Assembly: GCF_000715075.1 (NCBI RefSeq) | Contig: NC_134089.1 | Span: 66,818,697 to 66,882,696, forward strand | Source of the DNA: Nicotiana tabacum | Taxonomy: Eukaryota > Streptophyta > Magnoliopsida > Solanales > Solanaceae | DNA length: 64,000 nt | Direction: 5' to 3' | Shown: positions 23,902-36,210 of the stretch, piece after piece | Numbering within the stretch: the stretch's first letter is position 1 | Layout of the letters: every line of letters starts with the position of its first letter | Notes under the pieces: generated by a model | What the model was told of the DNA's origin: nothing | Databases searched by the model: none | Seen by the model: the letters and a program-made list of their open reading frames with translations, nothing else | Made by a program: the position numbers and the translations under genes

Positions 23902-26812
23902 TGTCACGACCCTAAAACCGACTCGGTCGTGATGGCGCCTATCGCCGACACAATTCCCAAATCATCCAGTTTTCTATAAAAGTCATTTTAAGCCATTAAT
24001 TTAACAAGAAATACCATAATAAAGGTCTAAATAACCAGTGCAGAAACATAACACAAGCCCGACATTAGGGTGTCACAAGTCACGAGCATCTACTAAGGTT
24101 TGAATACAACGAAGAGTCGAACAATATACTATAACAGGCTAAGGAAGATAAGAGGGAGAGAGAGAGAGAGAGAGCAGGGCTGCGAACGTCGAGTAACTAC
24201 CTTGCTATCTCTGATGAATCTACCACTGAGTGATCAACACCCGCTACCGGGTTCAGAAATACCTGAATCTGCACACAAGGTACAGGGAGTAATGTGAGTA
24301 TGCCAACTAAGTAAGTAATAAAAGTAAATGAAAGCTGAGCAGTAAGAAAAACACGTAAACCACGTTATAACGTTGTAGAAAATACAATACATTTCTAAAA
24401 TAGTACAAAAATCATTTAGTTCATAAATCAAACTCAGTTTCAGTAAAAACTCTTTCCTCTTTAAAACATCTTCCAATAGTTCCAAATGAGTGATAAAATA
24501 GTGGGTAAAATGATAGAAACGTAAACATTACCTCGGGAAAAACATGTATCATAAACCGCCCCTCGGGCATAATATCAATAGAACCAGCCTCTCGGGTAAA
24601 ACATGGATCAAAAACAGCCTCTTGGGCAACAACATGAAACAACAACAGCCCCTCGGGCTACATCACATCATTTACATTGGGTACCCGCATTCACTAGGGG
24701 TGTTCAGACTCCGGAGGGGCTCCTACAGCCCAAGCGCTATAACAAGCCATCTCGTGGAATAATTAAACAGGCCCTCGGTCTCATAACAAGCCACCTCGTG
24801 GCATAACAAATTAGGCCCTCGGCCTCATAATCATGAATCAATAGCAACATGCTACGGCGCGCAGCCCGATCCTATAATATCCTCACAACATAGGCCCCGG
24901 CCTCACTCAGTTAGAAATCTCTCGAGCCACTCGGGCAACAGTAAAATATGATGCTCAGCCCAAACTATCATTTAAAATTATCAAAAATGGAGTAAATACG
25001 GCTGAGTTATGAAAATAGTGGAATACAATATGACTGAGTATAATTATGAAGTCAAAATAGTGAGGAATAGCAGTAAAAAGCCCCTAAGGGTCCAACACAG
25101 TTGGCACGAGGCCCAAATATGGCATTCAGCCCAAAATATGGTAATAATTTCCAAAACACAATGATATCAAACAAGTTTTAATCAAATACGCGACTTAACA
25201 GTCGTATGGGACGGACCAAGTCACAATCCCCAACGGTGCACGACCCCACGCTCGTCATCTAGCGTGTACGTCACTTCAAAGTTGCACAACGATGTGAAGT
25301 CCGGGGTTTCATACCCTCAGGACAACATTTACAATCATTACTTACCTCAATCCGGTCCAAACTCTAGCCCGCGATGCCTTTGCCTCTCGAATCGATCTCT
25401 AAATGCTCCGAATCTAACCAAAATCAGTTCCACGTCATTAATACATACTAAAGGAACAGAGACCAAGCAAAAATAATCGAATTAACTCACAAATCCTGAA
25501 ATTAGCCAAACCCGACCCCCGGGACGACATCTCAGAATCGGATAAAACTTACATCAATAGAATCTTCATCCTCCCACGAGTCTATACATACCAAGAATAT
25601 CAAAATCGGACCTCAAATGGCCCCTCAAATCCCCAATTCAACTCTCCAATTTTCATCCCAAATTCCCAAATTAAATGATAAAAATTAAGACAAAATCATG
25701 GTATTTAACCAAATTTGGGTGAAGAACACTTACCCCAATCAATCCTCTGAAAATCCCCTCCGAACTTGCATTCTCCCGAGCTCCATAGCTCCAAAAATGC
25801 AAAAATGGCCAAAATCCTCGAAATATAGTACTTTATAAAGCTGCCCAGGCTTCCACTTTTGCGAATGCGAGACAACCATCGAATCTGTGATGAAGAAAAT
25901 GTCGGCTCCCAAAAATTCCCTATGCGTTTGCGGCACAAGCCTCGCGAACGCGATACCTCTGGAGACATAACTACGCGAACGCGACCACCACAACGCGAAT
26001 GTGAAGAACACAACATCAACACATCACAAACATGACACCCAAAGCGCGAACGCAAAGAACAGAATTCACCCCCTCAGAGAACACCCTTCTCACGAGTCCC
26101 TGGCCGCGAACGTGAAGAACAAACCGTCTGCTACAAAATACCAACAAAATCTGCCAGCCTTTCAAGTCCAAAGATGACCCGTTGAGCATCCGAAACACGC
26201 CCGAGGTCCTCGGGACCTCAACCAAACATGCCAACACATTCGAACTTGTTCCAACCTTCAGAACGCTCAAAACAACCTCAAAACATCAAATCACCCTCGG
26301 ATTCAAGCCTAAGAATTCCAAAACTTCCCAATTCCGCTTTCGATCAAAAAGTCTATCAAACCTCGTCCGAATGACCTGAAATTTTGCACACACGCCCCAA
26401 ATGACACAACAGACCTACTCAAATTTTCGGAATTCCATTCCGACCCCTATATCAAAATCACCACTACCAACCGGAAAATGCCGAAATTTCAATTTCGCCA
26501 ATACAAGTCTAAATCTTCCATGGACCTCCAAAATACATTCCGGACGCGCTCCCAAGTTCAAAATCACCTAACGGAGCTAACCAAATCATAAAAATCCAAA
26601 TCCGAGATCGAATACTAAAAAAATTAAAATGTGGTCAAACCTTTCAAATTTAAAGCTTCAAGTTGAGAATTGTTCTTCCAAATCTATTCCGATTATCCTG
26701 AAAACCAAAACCGATAATTTACATAAGTCATAATACATCATATGGGGCTGGTCATGCTCGAGAACTAGCGAGCAAAGTGCAAATGCTCAAAACGACCGGT
26801 CGGGTCGTTACG
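23902..26812 (-). repeat. 5' LTR of the first Tekay-like element
   Basis: Begins TGTCACGACC and ends CGGTCGGGTCGTTACG. The final base is G where the other LTR has A, so the terminal CA has mutated. Full length is 2911 bases. It holds a (GA)n microsatellite at about 24154-24174 and a degenerate repeat zone at about 24531-24960 with recurring CCTCGGGC motifs. The point equivalent to the Ogre/Tat insertion is near 25508. Confidence 0.87.
24531..24960. repeat. Degenerate CCTCGGGC-motif repeats inside the LTR
   Basis: Blocks such as CCCCTCGGGC, CTCTCGGGT, CCTCTTGGGC and CCTCGGCCTCATAA recur every 20-45 bases. The copies are too diverged for a clean period. Confidence 0.6.
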
Positions 26813-28355
26813 CAAAACCAGAGATAGAACGAGATAGCAAAGAGAACACAAAGCCAAATCTTTAGTTTCTTAGTGAGATTATAGTGATTCTCAGTCTGTC
26901 CTAAAAGGGAAAGGGGAGGGGTTTATATAGTGACAGAGATCAAGCAAATAAATAAGGAAAAGTATAAATCAAACACAAATAAGGAAGTATCATCATGCAG
27001 AATCAAATATAATCGGATTTAGGGAAAAGGAAATAAGCAAACCCTAATTTTAGGAAAACTAAATATTGACAGAATATTCACCCACAAAGATGAATAGAGA
27101 TGCAAATAGCACCATAATCAGTGAGTCGAAATGATTAAGAAAACAAGATCTGAAAATTCTAACTCTTAAGGCAAGTGAAAAGAAATTAGCAGAATCTAAA
27201 CAAGGAAAATCAAACTCACACATAATAGGACGAATATAGACAAGAAAACACCCAAAATCAAGAACTCGAACCAATTTTGGTTCGTTTTGAAGAAAATCTG
27301 TGAACCCTAGTTTTATGGTAAGTCAGAATCATCAAAATATAGACAGAATCAGACTCACACGGTGTAGAATAAACGTGTGTAGACAGAATATCGTCCAGAT
27401 TTAAGGAATGGACAGAATCGGAGTAGTAATACTCGCCATGTTTAGGCAAGTACTAAGTAATACCACAGAGAATCAACCAGCAACGAAAATATACAAATAT
27501 GGTAAGCAAATAGAAAGAAATCCCCATTAGAAGAGGGATTAGGAGAGGGGATTTGGGGTGTGACGGCTAGGGTTAGGATTCTTCAGAAGGGAGGGAGTTG
27601 AGAGAGTTTGGTGACGGCGGGCGAAAGGGAATGGGGGGAATTAGGGTTTGGGGGTTAATATTAAAAGGGGTAGGTTAATAGGGGTCGTTGATCTTAGGAG
27701 ATCACGGCCGGGATTTAATAAGTGAATGGGGCGGGTTGGTTAAATAGGTCGCGACCGAGTTGGAGTAATTGGGTCATTGGTTTTGGGCTTGGGTTATTGG
27801 GTTAGGCATTTTGGGTGTTGGGTTGGGTAATTTGGGCTGGTATGGGTAGCCTAGATCTGAAAATATGAGGGCTTTAGGGCTATTAATTAAATACCCATTT
27901 TTAATTAATAAAATAATTTGTAAAAATAAAAAATAAAATAGTAAAAATATTATTTGTGCATGAAAATAGTTGAAAAAAATTATTTAACACTATAAAAAAT
28001 ATAAAAGTTATTTTTTGCATGAATAAACAATTATAAGTATATATGGGATATTATTGCAAAATGTGCAATTTTAGCCTTAAAATGCAAATGTAATTATAAT
28101 AAATGCAACAAAAATATTTAAAACTTAATATGGATATAAATGATGAAGTTAGATGATAAAATCATCTTTTTTTGTGATGCAATTAATGATTATTTATTTA
28201 ATAAAATATGAGAATAAATTGATTTAAAATATTTAAAATTATGGAAAAATTTAGAAAAATACTTGTATGTGTTTATGAATCAAATGATGATGCATATGCA
28301 CTATTTGAAATTATATATGTACATTTGAAATATATGAGGGAAAAATTGGGAATCA
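26813..28355 (-). repeat. Older Tat-type LTR remnant interrupted by the first Tekay-like element
   Basis: Ends TTGGGAATCA, close to the TTGGGTATCA end of the Ogre/Tat LTRs. It also shares the AT-rich run with a GCAATTTTAGCCTTAAAA stretch just before that end (compare about 3290-3325). A TTTATATAG TATA-like site lies near 26921. The left part of this LTR is missing because the chromovirus inserted in it. Sequence similarity is only partial, so it is a different Tat family or an old copy. Confidence 0.65.
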
Positions 28356-28798
28356 ACACTAACTCCCTTTTAGATTTGGATTTTTCAAACGTTATAAGAT
28401 CTTGAGTATGTATTTTAAGGATTCACATAGTGGGGACAAGCGTTGTGAATTGCTATATGGTTTACAATTAAAAATAACATTTTGATTGGTGACTATATCT
28501 TGATGGTTGGCGTCCGCACTCGGTCGATGTGGTATAGCTTGTCCATTCGCATTTGTTAGTGCTAGTAGCACTCCTATAAAAATAAAATGGTATTATGATC
28601 ATTAGTGGCCTAAGGTGCCAAATACTTGATTTCGTAAAATAGGGTTTCACATGATTTTAAGTGATTATAAGCCTTTGAATATTGTTTTCACTTGATTTAC
28701 ACTATGGTGTTTATTCACATATTTTATAAATTCATGTCATTTGGTGTAGGTACTTTATGACGCATATTGAGTATCCATTGAATTCTACTTAAGCTCTA
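28356..28798. other. Flank between the Tat-type LTR remnant and the second Tekay-type element
   Basis: The first bases (CACTAACTCCCTTTT) could be the polypurine tract of the remnant read on the other strand, which would make this its 3' internal region. No gene is seen. Confidence 0.35.
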
Positions 28799-31129
28799 TG
28801 TCACGACCCAAATATCATCATAGGGGTCTCTGTCAGAACAGAGTGTATAACAAAAAACAATATCAACAAACTCTTTGGAACATATGATAACAAATCAATG
28901 CCAGTAAAGGTTTAGCTTGATAACAAGTCATCAAGTAGAAACACAACCATATGATACCTCGTATTACAATAACAATATTCAATTGAATCGCTTCACCCTG
29001 ATACAATAACAATATCTATCTGTATCGCTCTGCCCTGATAGAATAACAATATCCATCTACATCTCTCCGCCTTGACACAATAATAATATCCATCTGTATT
29101 GCTCCTCCTTGACACAATAACAATATTCATACGTATCACCGCTGTGACACAATAATAATATCCATCTGTATCACTCCGCACCTGACAATAATAATAGTAT
29201 CAATCACAATCGCATAGCAGAAACCTCGTGCTAACATCCAAACAATCCGTCCAACATGTCCACATGTTCCATAATTATCATAATATAAAAATGTCAAATT
29301 TCATAAAAAAATATAAGCTCACAATTTATCAAAAAGGTGAAAAAGGACATGGCAACAATAAAAATACAGATGGGTATTCGACATACAAGACATGACTATG
29401 CAAAATCAATTGAAAAGATCATGTTCATGTAGTCACAAAGTGATTAAGCATGTTTCATATAAAAGCACATTTTCAAATTAACGCATATTAATAGCCTAAG
29501 GTCTAATCCGATCATAAGCCACACATAGCATTGTGCACATGCTCGTTACCTCATGTACATGTCACTTTTCACGTAACACAAATAGGCAATTAAGGCCAAA
29601 TCCTAAGGGGTATTCCCTCATATAAGATTAGGCAAGATACTTACCTCAAACAAGCCAAATCAAATACTCTAAAAAAACCTTGCCTCACGATTCAGCCTCT
29701 AAACCAGTCAAATCTAGACAAAACAACTCTATAACATCAAACACGACTATAAAAATTGATTCCAGATAATAAAGCTCGAATCTTTATCAAATATTTAAAA
29801 GTCAACCAAAAAAGCAACCCGAGACCGCCTCCCGAAACTGACAAAAGCCATAAATCTCGACTACTTATTCGTTTGCGAGTCCAAATACACAAGTTTCATC
29901 CAAACCCGACTCTGAATCAGAGTTCAAATCTCTATTTTTCATATTAGAATAGTTTTCCCAAAATTCAAAATTCCCACGTCGATTCACCAATCAAATTCCA
30001 AATTCAAGGATGGAGACACGAATAATAATAAAATTTGAGTCAAGAACACTTACCAAATTCAAGTGGGTGAAAACGCCTCAAAAATCGTCCAAATCCGAGC
30101 TCCCAATCTCAAAATATGATTAAAAAACCAAACCCTTGATTAATAATACATTGCCCAGTGATTCTCGCTTCTGCGCTCTCCAGCTCGCACCTGCGAACCT
30201 TTTTCTATGACCAAGGGCTCGCTTCACCTAAATGCCAATGATCTGCTTATGCGGACTACCTTCCGCTTCTACGGAGCCACTTCTGCGAATAATTCCCCCC
30301 CACTTGCGCCAGCGCTTCTAGGCATATGTCTCTGCATCTATAGAATCCCCAGTCTATCCCAAACTTTGCTTTTGTGCCATCTTGTCTGCTTCCGCGGACT
30401 CGCACCTGCGATTCAAACCACGTAGGTGCAAAAGCACCAGAACCTAACCGCCTTCATACTTTAAAATAATATGAGACTCATTAGAAACTCACCCAAGCCC
30501 CTCGCAACCCCATCCAAACATACCAACTAGTTCCAAAACATAATACAGACCTACTCGAGGCCTCAAATCACATACAATAACATCAAAACTAAAAATTCCA
30601 CCTCAAATTCAAACCTAATGAATCAACTTTCAAACTTCTAAAACTCATGTCGAACCACGTCTAGCCAACTCGAAATAACTCCAAATTTTGCACACAAGTT
30701 CAAAATGGCACGATGAACCTATTCCAACTTTTGGAACAACAATCCGAACCCGATAACCTTAAAGTCAACTCCTGATTAAACCTATGAAACTTTTAAACCT
30801 TCAAATTTCCAACTAATACCAAAAAGAACTAAATCAATCTAGGAACCTCCAGATCCAAATACGAACATACACCTAAGTCCAAAATCAACATAAAAATCTA
30901 TTAGAACCATCAAAATACCATTTTGGGTCGTTTACACAAAAATCAAACCTCGGTCAACTTTTATAACATAAGCTTCTAACCTTAGAACTAAGTGTTCCAA
31001 TTTAATCCAAAACATCCCTGAGACCAAGCAAACCATCCCTGTAGGTCACAAAACAATAAATAAGCATATGGAAATCAACAAATAAGGGACAGGGCTCAAA
31101 TACACAAAACGACCGATCAGGTCATTACA
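28799..31129 (-). repeat. 3' LTR of the second Tekay-type element
   Basis: Begins TGTCACGACCC and ends GGTCATTACA. Compared with the other LTR it lacks about 480 bases near its left end (the segment at about 36250-36735) and has one more 37-bp repeat unit. The length is 2331 bases. Confidence 0.87.
28962..29200. repeat. 37-bp tandem repeats in the 3' LTR (about 6 units)
   Basis: The unit resembles ACAATAACAATATCCATC followed by TGTATCGCTCCGCCCTGAC. Six diverged copies plus a partial one are visible. The matching array in the other LTR is at about 36865-37070, with about five. Confidence 0.9.
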
Positions 31130-31141
31130 TTCTCCCCTTCT
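31130..31141 (-). other. Polypurine tract of the second Tekay-type element
   Basis: Minus strand reads AGAAGGGGAGAA directly before the LTR start TGTAATG. Confidence 0.75.
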
Positions 31142-32999
31142 TATACAAACGTTCGTCGTCGAACGAGTTTAGAATCATACATGGGATATCAAAAAGGTAA
31201 GGATATCTGCTCTGTATATCATGTTCGGTCTTCAAAGTCTCCTCCTTGGCTGATTGAACTCTCCACTGAATGCTCACAGATGCAATATCCTTCGACCTTA
31301 GCTTTTGAGCATGCCCATCTAAAATGGACACTGGCTCCTCATCATGAGTCAAATCTTTGTCCAATTGCACCAAGTTGAAATCCAACACATGTAACGGATC
31401 CTCATAGTACTTCCAAATCACGAAAACATGAAACACTGGATGGACTCCTGATAAGTTGGGTGGCAAAGCAAGTCTATAGGCCACCTCACCAACCCTGTCT
31501 AACACCTCGAAAGGACCAATTACCGAGGTCTCAACTTTCCCTCTTCCCCAACCTCATCACATCCTTCATGGGCGAAACTCTGAGCAGGACCTTCTCACCC
31601 ACCATGAATTCCACATCACGAGCCTTCCTATCAGCTAACCTTTTTGCCTAGATTACGCTATACAAAGCCGCTCTTGAATCAATTCCACTTTCTCCAAATC
31701 ATCACCAACTTTGGTGCCTAATATCTAGCCTCTGTAGGCTCAAACCAACCAACCAGAGAATGACATCGCTTCTATAAGATCTTATATGGAGCCATCTGGA
31801 TACTCGACTGGCAGTTACTATTTTAGGCAAACTCTGCTAGAGATAAGAATTGATCCCACTAGCCCCCGAAATCAATGGCACAGTCTCTCAACATGTCTTC
31901 CAAGATCTGAATAGTATGCTCGGACTGCCCGTCTGTCTAGGATGAAATGTCGTACTCAACTCAACCTATGTGCCCAACTCATGCTACACTTCTCTCCAAA
32001 AATGTGATGTAAACGGAGTTTCTTGATTCGAGATAATAGATACAGGCACACCATGTACGCGAACAATCTCTCTAAGATAAATCCAACACAACTGCTCTGA
32101 AGTGTAGGAAGTTATGATTGGAATGAAGTGTGCAGACTTGGTCAGTCTTTCCATAATGACCTACATAGCATCAAATCTCCTCAATATTCGTGTCAATCGA
32201 ACCATAAAATCCATAGTGATACGCTCACACTTCCACTCTAGTATACTAGCCTCTGAAGTAAACCACTAGGTCTTTGATACTCATACTTAACATGCTGACA
32301 ATTTAAACACCATGCAACATGCTCAATAATATCCTTCTTCGTCCTCCGCCACAAATAATGTTGGCTAAAATCACGTATATCTTTGTTGCACCCAGGTGAA
32401 TAGAATACTACAAACTATGAGCCTCTTCAAGGATCAACTCTCTCAACCCATCAAATTAGGAGCATGAATCCGGCCCTAGATCAGCAACACACCATAATCA
32501 CTAAGTCATCTCCCTAGCACCACCTCTTTGCACCCTATACCTAGGAAAAGTAAGTGGCAGTCATCATACTGATGAGCCTTGATGCACTCAAACAAGGAAA
32601 ATTGTGATACAACACGAGCAAGGACTTTGCTAGGCTCCGAAATATCCAATCTCACGAACATGTTGGCCAAAGCCTGAAAATCCATAGCCAAAGCCTCTCC
32701 CCAGCTAGAATAAAAGCAAGACTCCCTATACTCTCCACCTTCCTACTCAAGGCGTCGGCCACTACATTGGTCTTCCTCGGACATTAAAGAATGGTAATAT
32801 CATAGTCCTTCAATAGCTCCAACCACCTCTGTTGCCTCAAGTTCAAATACTTTTGCTTGAATAGATGTTGAAAACTTCAGTGATCCATATATATACACCT
32901 CACAAGACACGCCATATAAGTAGTGCCTCCAAATCTTGAGTGCATATACAATGGCTGCTAACTCCAAATCATGCACTGTTAGTTCTTCTCATGGGGCTT
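31142..32999 (-). pseudogene. Integrase with C-terminal chromodomain segment, second Tekay-type element
   Basis: The segment 31505-31142 reads VGEVAYRLALPPNLSGVHPVFHVF, then EEPVSILDGHAQKLRSKDIASV and a final QWR...E..ET...RYPYLF stretch. That is the GPY/F-type integrase tail followed by a chromodomain-like end, as in chromoviruses. Upstream, around 31990-31890, an LSTTFHP followed by a diverged DGQSE-like motif marks the catalytic Glu region. Stops and frameshifts break the frame many times. Chromodomains are thought to steer such elements to heterochromatin. Confidence 0.82.
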
Positions 33000-33915
33000 C
33001 AACTGACGCGAAACATAAGCAATCACCCTACCATCCTACATCAACTCACACCCAATGCCAACCTGTAAAGCATCACAATAGACTGTATATGAATCTGATC
33101 TAAAGGCATAACCAGAACTAGAGATGTAGTCAAGGCAGTCTTGAGCTTCTGAAAGCTCTCTCACTTCCGTCAGACCACCTAAGCGGGGCACCCTTCTGAG
33201 TCAACTAAGTCAATGGGGTTATGATTGATGAAAACCCCTCCAGAAAGCAGCGATAATACCTAGCCAACCCTAAGAAACTTTGTAGTAGCAGAAGATCTGG
33301 GCGAACTCTGAACTGCCTCAATCTTCTTCGGATCCACCTTAATCCTCTCACTAGACACCACGTGACCCAAGAATTCCACTGAGTCTAACAAAAACTCACA
33401 CTTAAAGAACTTAGCGTGCAACTTCTTCTCCCTCAGAGTATGAATCGCAATCCTTAGATATTGCTCATGCTCCTCCCTACAACGGGAATGCACCAATATA
33501 TCATCTATAAATACAATGATGAAGGAATCCAGATAAGGCTAAAACACGTTGTTCATCAAGTGCATGATATTTGCTGGGGCATTGGTCAGCCCTAAGCACA
33601 TCACCAAGAACTCATAATACCATAATGGGTCCTAAAGACTGTCTTAGGAATGTCTGAAGCCCTAATCTTCAACTGATGGTACCCCGAGGTTAAGTAAATG
33701 TTCGAGAATACTATAGCACCCTAAAGCTGATCAAATACATCATCAATACGTGGTGGTGGATGCTTGTTCCTAAAAGTAACCTTGTTCAATTACCTGTAGT
33801 CAATGCACATTCCCATGGAGCCATCTTTCTTCTTCACAAATAAAATTGGAGCACCCCCAAGGTGACACACTAGGCCTGATGAAACCGTTATCTAGCAATT
33901 CCTGCAACTGTTTCT
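33000..33915 (-). pseudogene. Reverse transcriptase/RNase H of the second Tekay-type element
   Basis: The metal-binding box [10 protein letters not shown] is intact at about 33520-33490, followed by [21 protein letters not shown] and [16 protein letters not shown]. The frame stops at 33260 and further RNase H-like sequence continues in pieces to about 33000. The aspartate pair is preserved even though the frame is broken. Confidence 0.82.
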
Positions 33916-34575
33916 TCAATTTCTTAACTCTGATGGAGCTATTCGACATGGTGGAATATATATATGTCGAGTGCCTGGTGCCAAATCAATACTAAAATCA
34001 ATGTCCCTATCAGTTGATGTGCCTGGTAGGTCTATAGGGAATACATCTGGAAACTCCCTCATCACGATTAAATCAACCGTGGGAGTATCAACACTCGCAT
34101 CTCTAACAAATGCTAAGCATGCCAAGTATCCCTTCTCAATCATCCGTTGAGCCTTCAGAAAAGACACCACTCTACTAGGAATATAGCCCAAGGAACCTCT
34201 CTATTCCAACCTCGGCAAACCTAATATAGCCAATGTCACATTCTTAGCGTGACAATCAAGAATAGCATAGTATAAAGATAACCAAACCATACGTAAAATC
34301 ATATCAAAATTCATTATATTAAGAAACAAAAGATCAACCCTAGTCTCGTACCCCCCAATAATGACCAAACAAGAACGAAAGATATGGTCAACGATAATAA
34401 AATCCCCAACAGGTATAGACACATAAATAGGAGTACAGAGAGAATCACGAGACATATACAAATATGAAGCAAAGTAGGATAACACATACGAATAGGTAAA
34501 ACCCGGATCAAATAAAATTGATGCATCTCTATGACAGGCTGGAACGATACATGTAATGACTGCATCTGATGCAAC
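33916..34575 (-). pseudogene. Protease and pre-RT region of the second Tekay-type element
   Basis: The frame 34574-34314 and overlapping frames read a CHRDASILFDPGFTYSYVLSYF-like protease N-terminus (active-site D-P-G). This is followed by FDMILRMVWLS and AKNVTLAILGLPRLE at 34485-34201. The segment 34191-33916 has FLKAQRMIEKGYLACLAFVRD and VMREFPDVFP before RT. A DPG-type active site is usual in this lineage. Confidence 0.8.
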
Positions 34576-35990
34576 TACCTCAATCCTACCAGGGAAATCA
34601 TAACAACGAGTATGGCTTCCCTATCTAGGATAACCTCTACCCATATTTCCTCCATCTCTAGTTGGTTGTGCATGTGGAGTAGCAACTGGAGCGGGAACCA
34701 TAGCCTGAGTACCCTGCTGAGATCCACCCATCCGAACTATGGAATAATCTCTCATCATGTGCCTAGTATCACCAATCTCAAAACAACCTCTCTGCAGCGT
34801 GGTAGCTGGTACTGAGTCTCCCCAGACGACTGGAATAATTATTGTAGGAACCTCGTGCAGTGCAGAAGGTGCACCAAAAGATAGATGTACAGTATGAGTG
34901 CTCTAAGATCCATGGCTAGTTGGAGCACTACGGGAAACCTAAAGTTCAGACTGAACTGGTCGACCAACAAAGTCTCTGTCATGACAGGTCTGAGCCATAG
35001 AGTGGAAATAACTAAATTCTCCAAAACCACGAGGCTTCTTAGCCTCCTTATCCTCCCACTCTTGACCGCGGATACGCTCTAGCCTCCTAGAAATCTTCCC
35101 AACCTGATAAAATATAGTCTCTGTCTCCAACTCCCATGCTATTTCAAATCTGAGGCTATAAATGAGTCCCTCACTAAATCTACAGACTCTCTCTTTATTT
35201 ATGGAAACCAAGGAAGGTGCATGAAAAAATAACTTTGTAAACCTCATAGCATAGTCGTACACAGTCATACTCCCATGGTGCAACTGCTCAAACTCGTTGC
35301 GCTACTCGTCCCTGTGGGTCTGTAGAACAAACTCCCTAAAAAAACATATCGGAGAATTGGGACCATGTAAGTGGTTCTGCATCGGCTGGACTACTCGCCT
35401 CATAAGTCTGCCACCATCTATATGCCGACCACGTCAACTGAAAAGTAGTAAGGTCGTCCCGTTTGACTCTACCAAACCTATAGTACGCAGAATGTGATAA
35501 CACTGATCCAAGAAACCTTGTGCATACTTAGAAGCCCCTCCACTAAACTAGGGAGGATAAAACTTCTAAAACCTCTTCAAACACCTATGTCCCTTAGCCG
35601 ACACAACTTGCCCTACCTCGGGCTGAACTAAAACTACTGGCTGCGCCAGCATAACACCCGATGTCTAGTAAACATGAGCCGGCTACTCTGGTGTACGGGC
35701 GGCGAGAGTCTGAGCTCCTCCCCCGACCTATGAAGTAGCTGATGCAACTGGAATCAAACTTACCTAGGCCAAACTCCCAAACATACTCATGAAGTGTGCT
35801 AAGGTCTCTTGGAGCCCCAGTGTAGCAATAGGCTCCTTAGGTGCATGCTGGGGCTCTAGATCTTTAACTGGAGCCATTGGAGGCTGCACAGGTGCTGCCT
35901 TAGAAGGTGCTCTAACTGTAGTACGTGCTCTTCCTCGGCCTCTACCTCGTCCCCAACCTCTTGCGACTCCAGTAGGGAACATTGGTGCCT
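34576..35990 (-). pseudogene. Gag of the second Tekay-type element
   Basis: An arginine/glycine-rich start (GRGRGRGRARTTVRAPS) at 35982 is followed by a proline-rich part. The gag core is at 35283-34939, with MTVYDYAMRFTKLFFHAPSLV and RRLERIRGQEWEDKEAKKPRG. A zinc-knuckle region is expected near 34790-34740 but its cysteines are not clear. Several frame breaks are present. Confidence 0.8.
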
Positions 35991-36193
35991 TCTCAGCTGA
36001 TCGGGCAGAACATGTATGAGAGAATAGAAGAGTAAAGATTTAAACTTCGGAATAAAAAATCCGCACGATAAAGAATGAAAGAATGTGATGTTTCCTAATA
36101 GTTCGGTAGCCTCAAAGATAAGTACAGACGTCTCCGTATCAATCTGCAAGACTCTACTAAACTTGCTCATCACTCGTAGAACCTATGAACCTA

Positions 36194-36207
36194 GAGCTCT
36201 GATACCA
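36194..36207 (-). other. Primer-binding site (initiator Met tRNA type) of the second Tekay-type element
   Basis: Minus strand reads TGGTATCAGAGCT, three bases inside the 5' LTR start at 36211. Confidence 0.85.
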
Positions 36208-36210
36208 ACT

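Larger units (their letters stand above)
18351..26812 (-). mobile_element. Tekay-like chromovirus remnant (Ty3/gypsy), host of the Ogre/Tat insertion
   Basis: The sequence right of the Ogre/Tat element (18351-19658) matches 25508-26812 closely, so it is the right part of a 3' LTR whose left part lies beyond the window. The internal region is 19659-23901, with a polypurine tract and an initiator-Met primer-binding site at the expected ends. Only protease and the start of RT are recognisable. At about 4.2 kb the internal region is shorter than an intact chromovirus, and RT, RNase H and integrase cores are missing. Confidence 0.85.
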
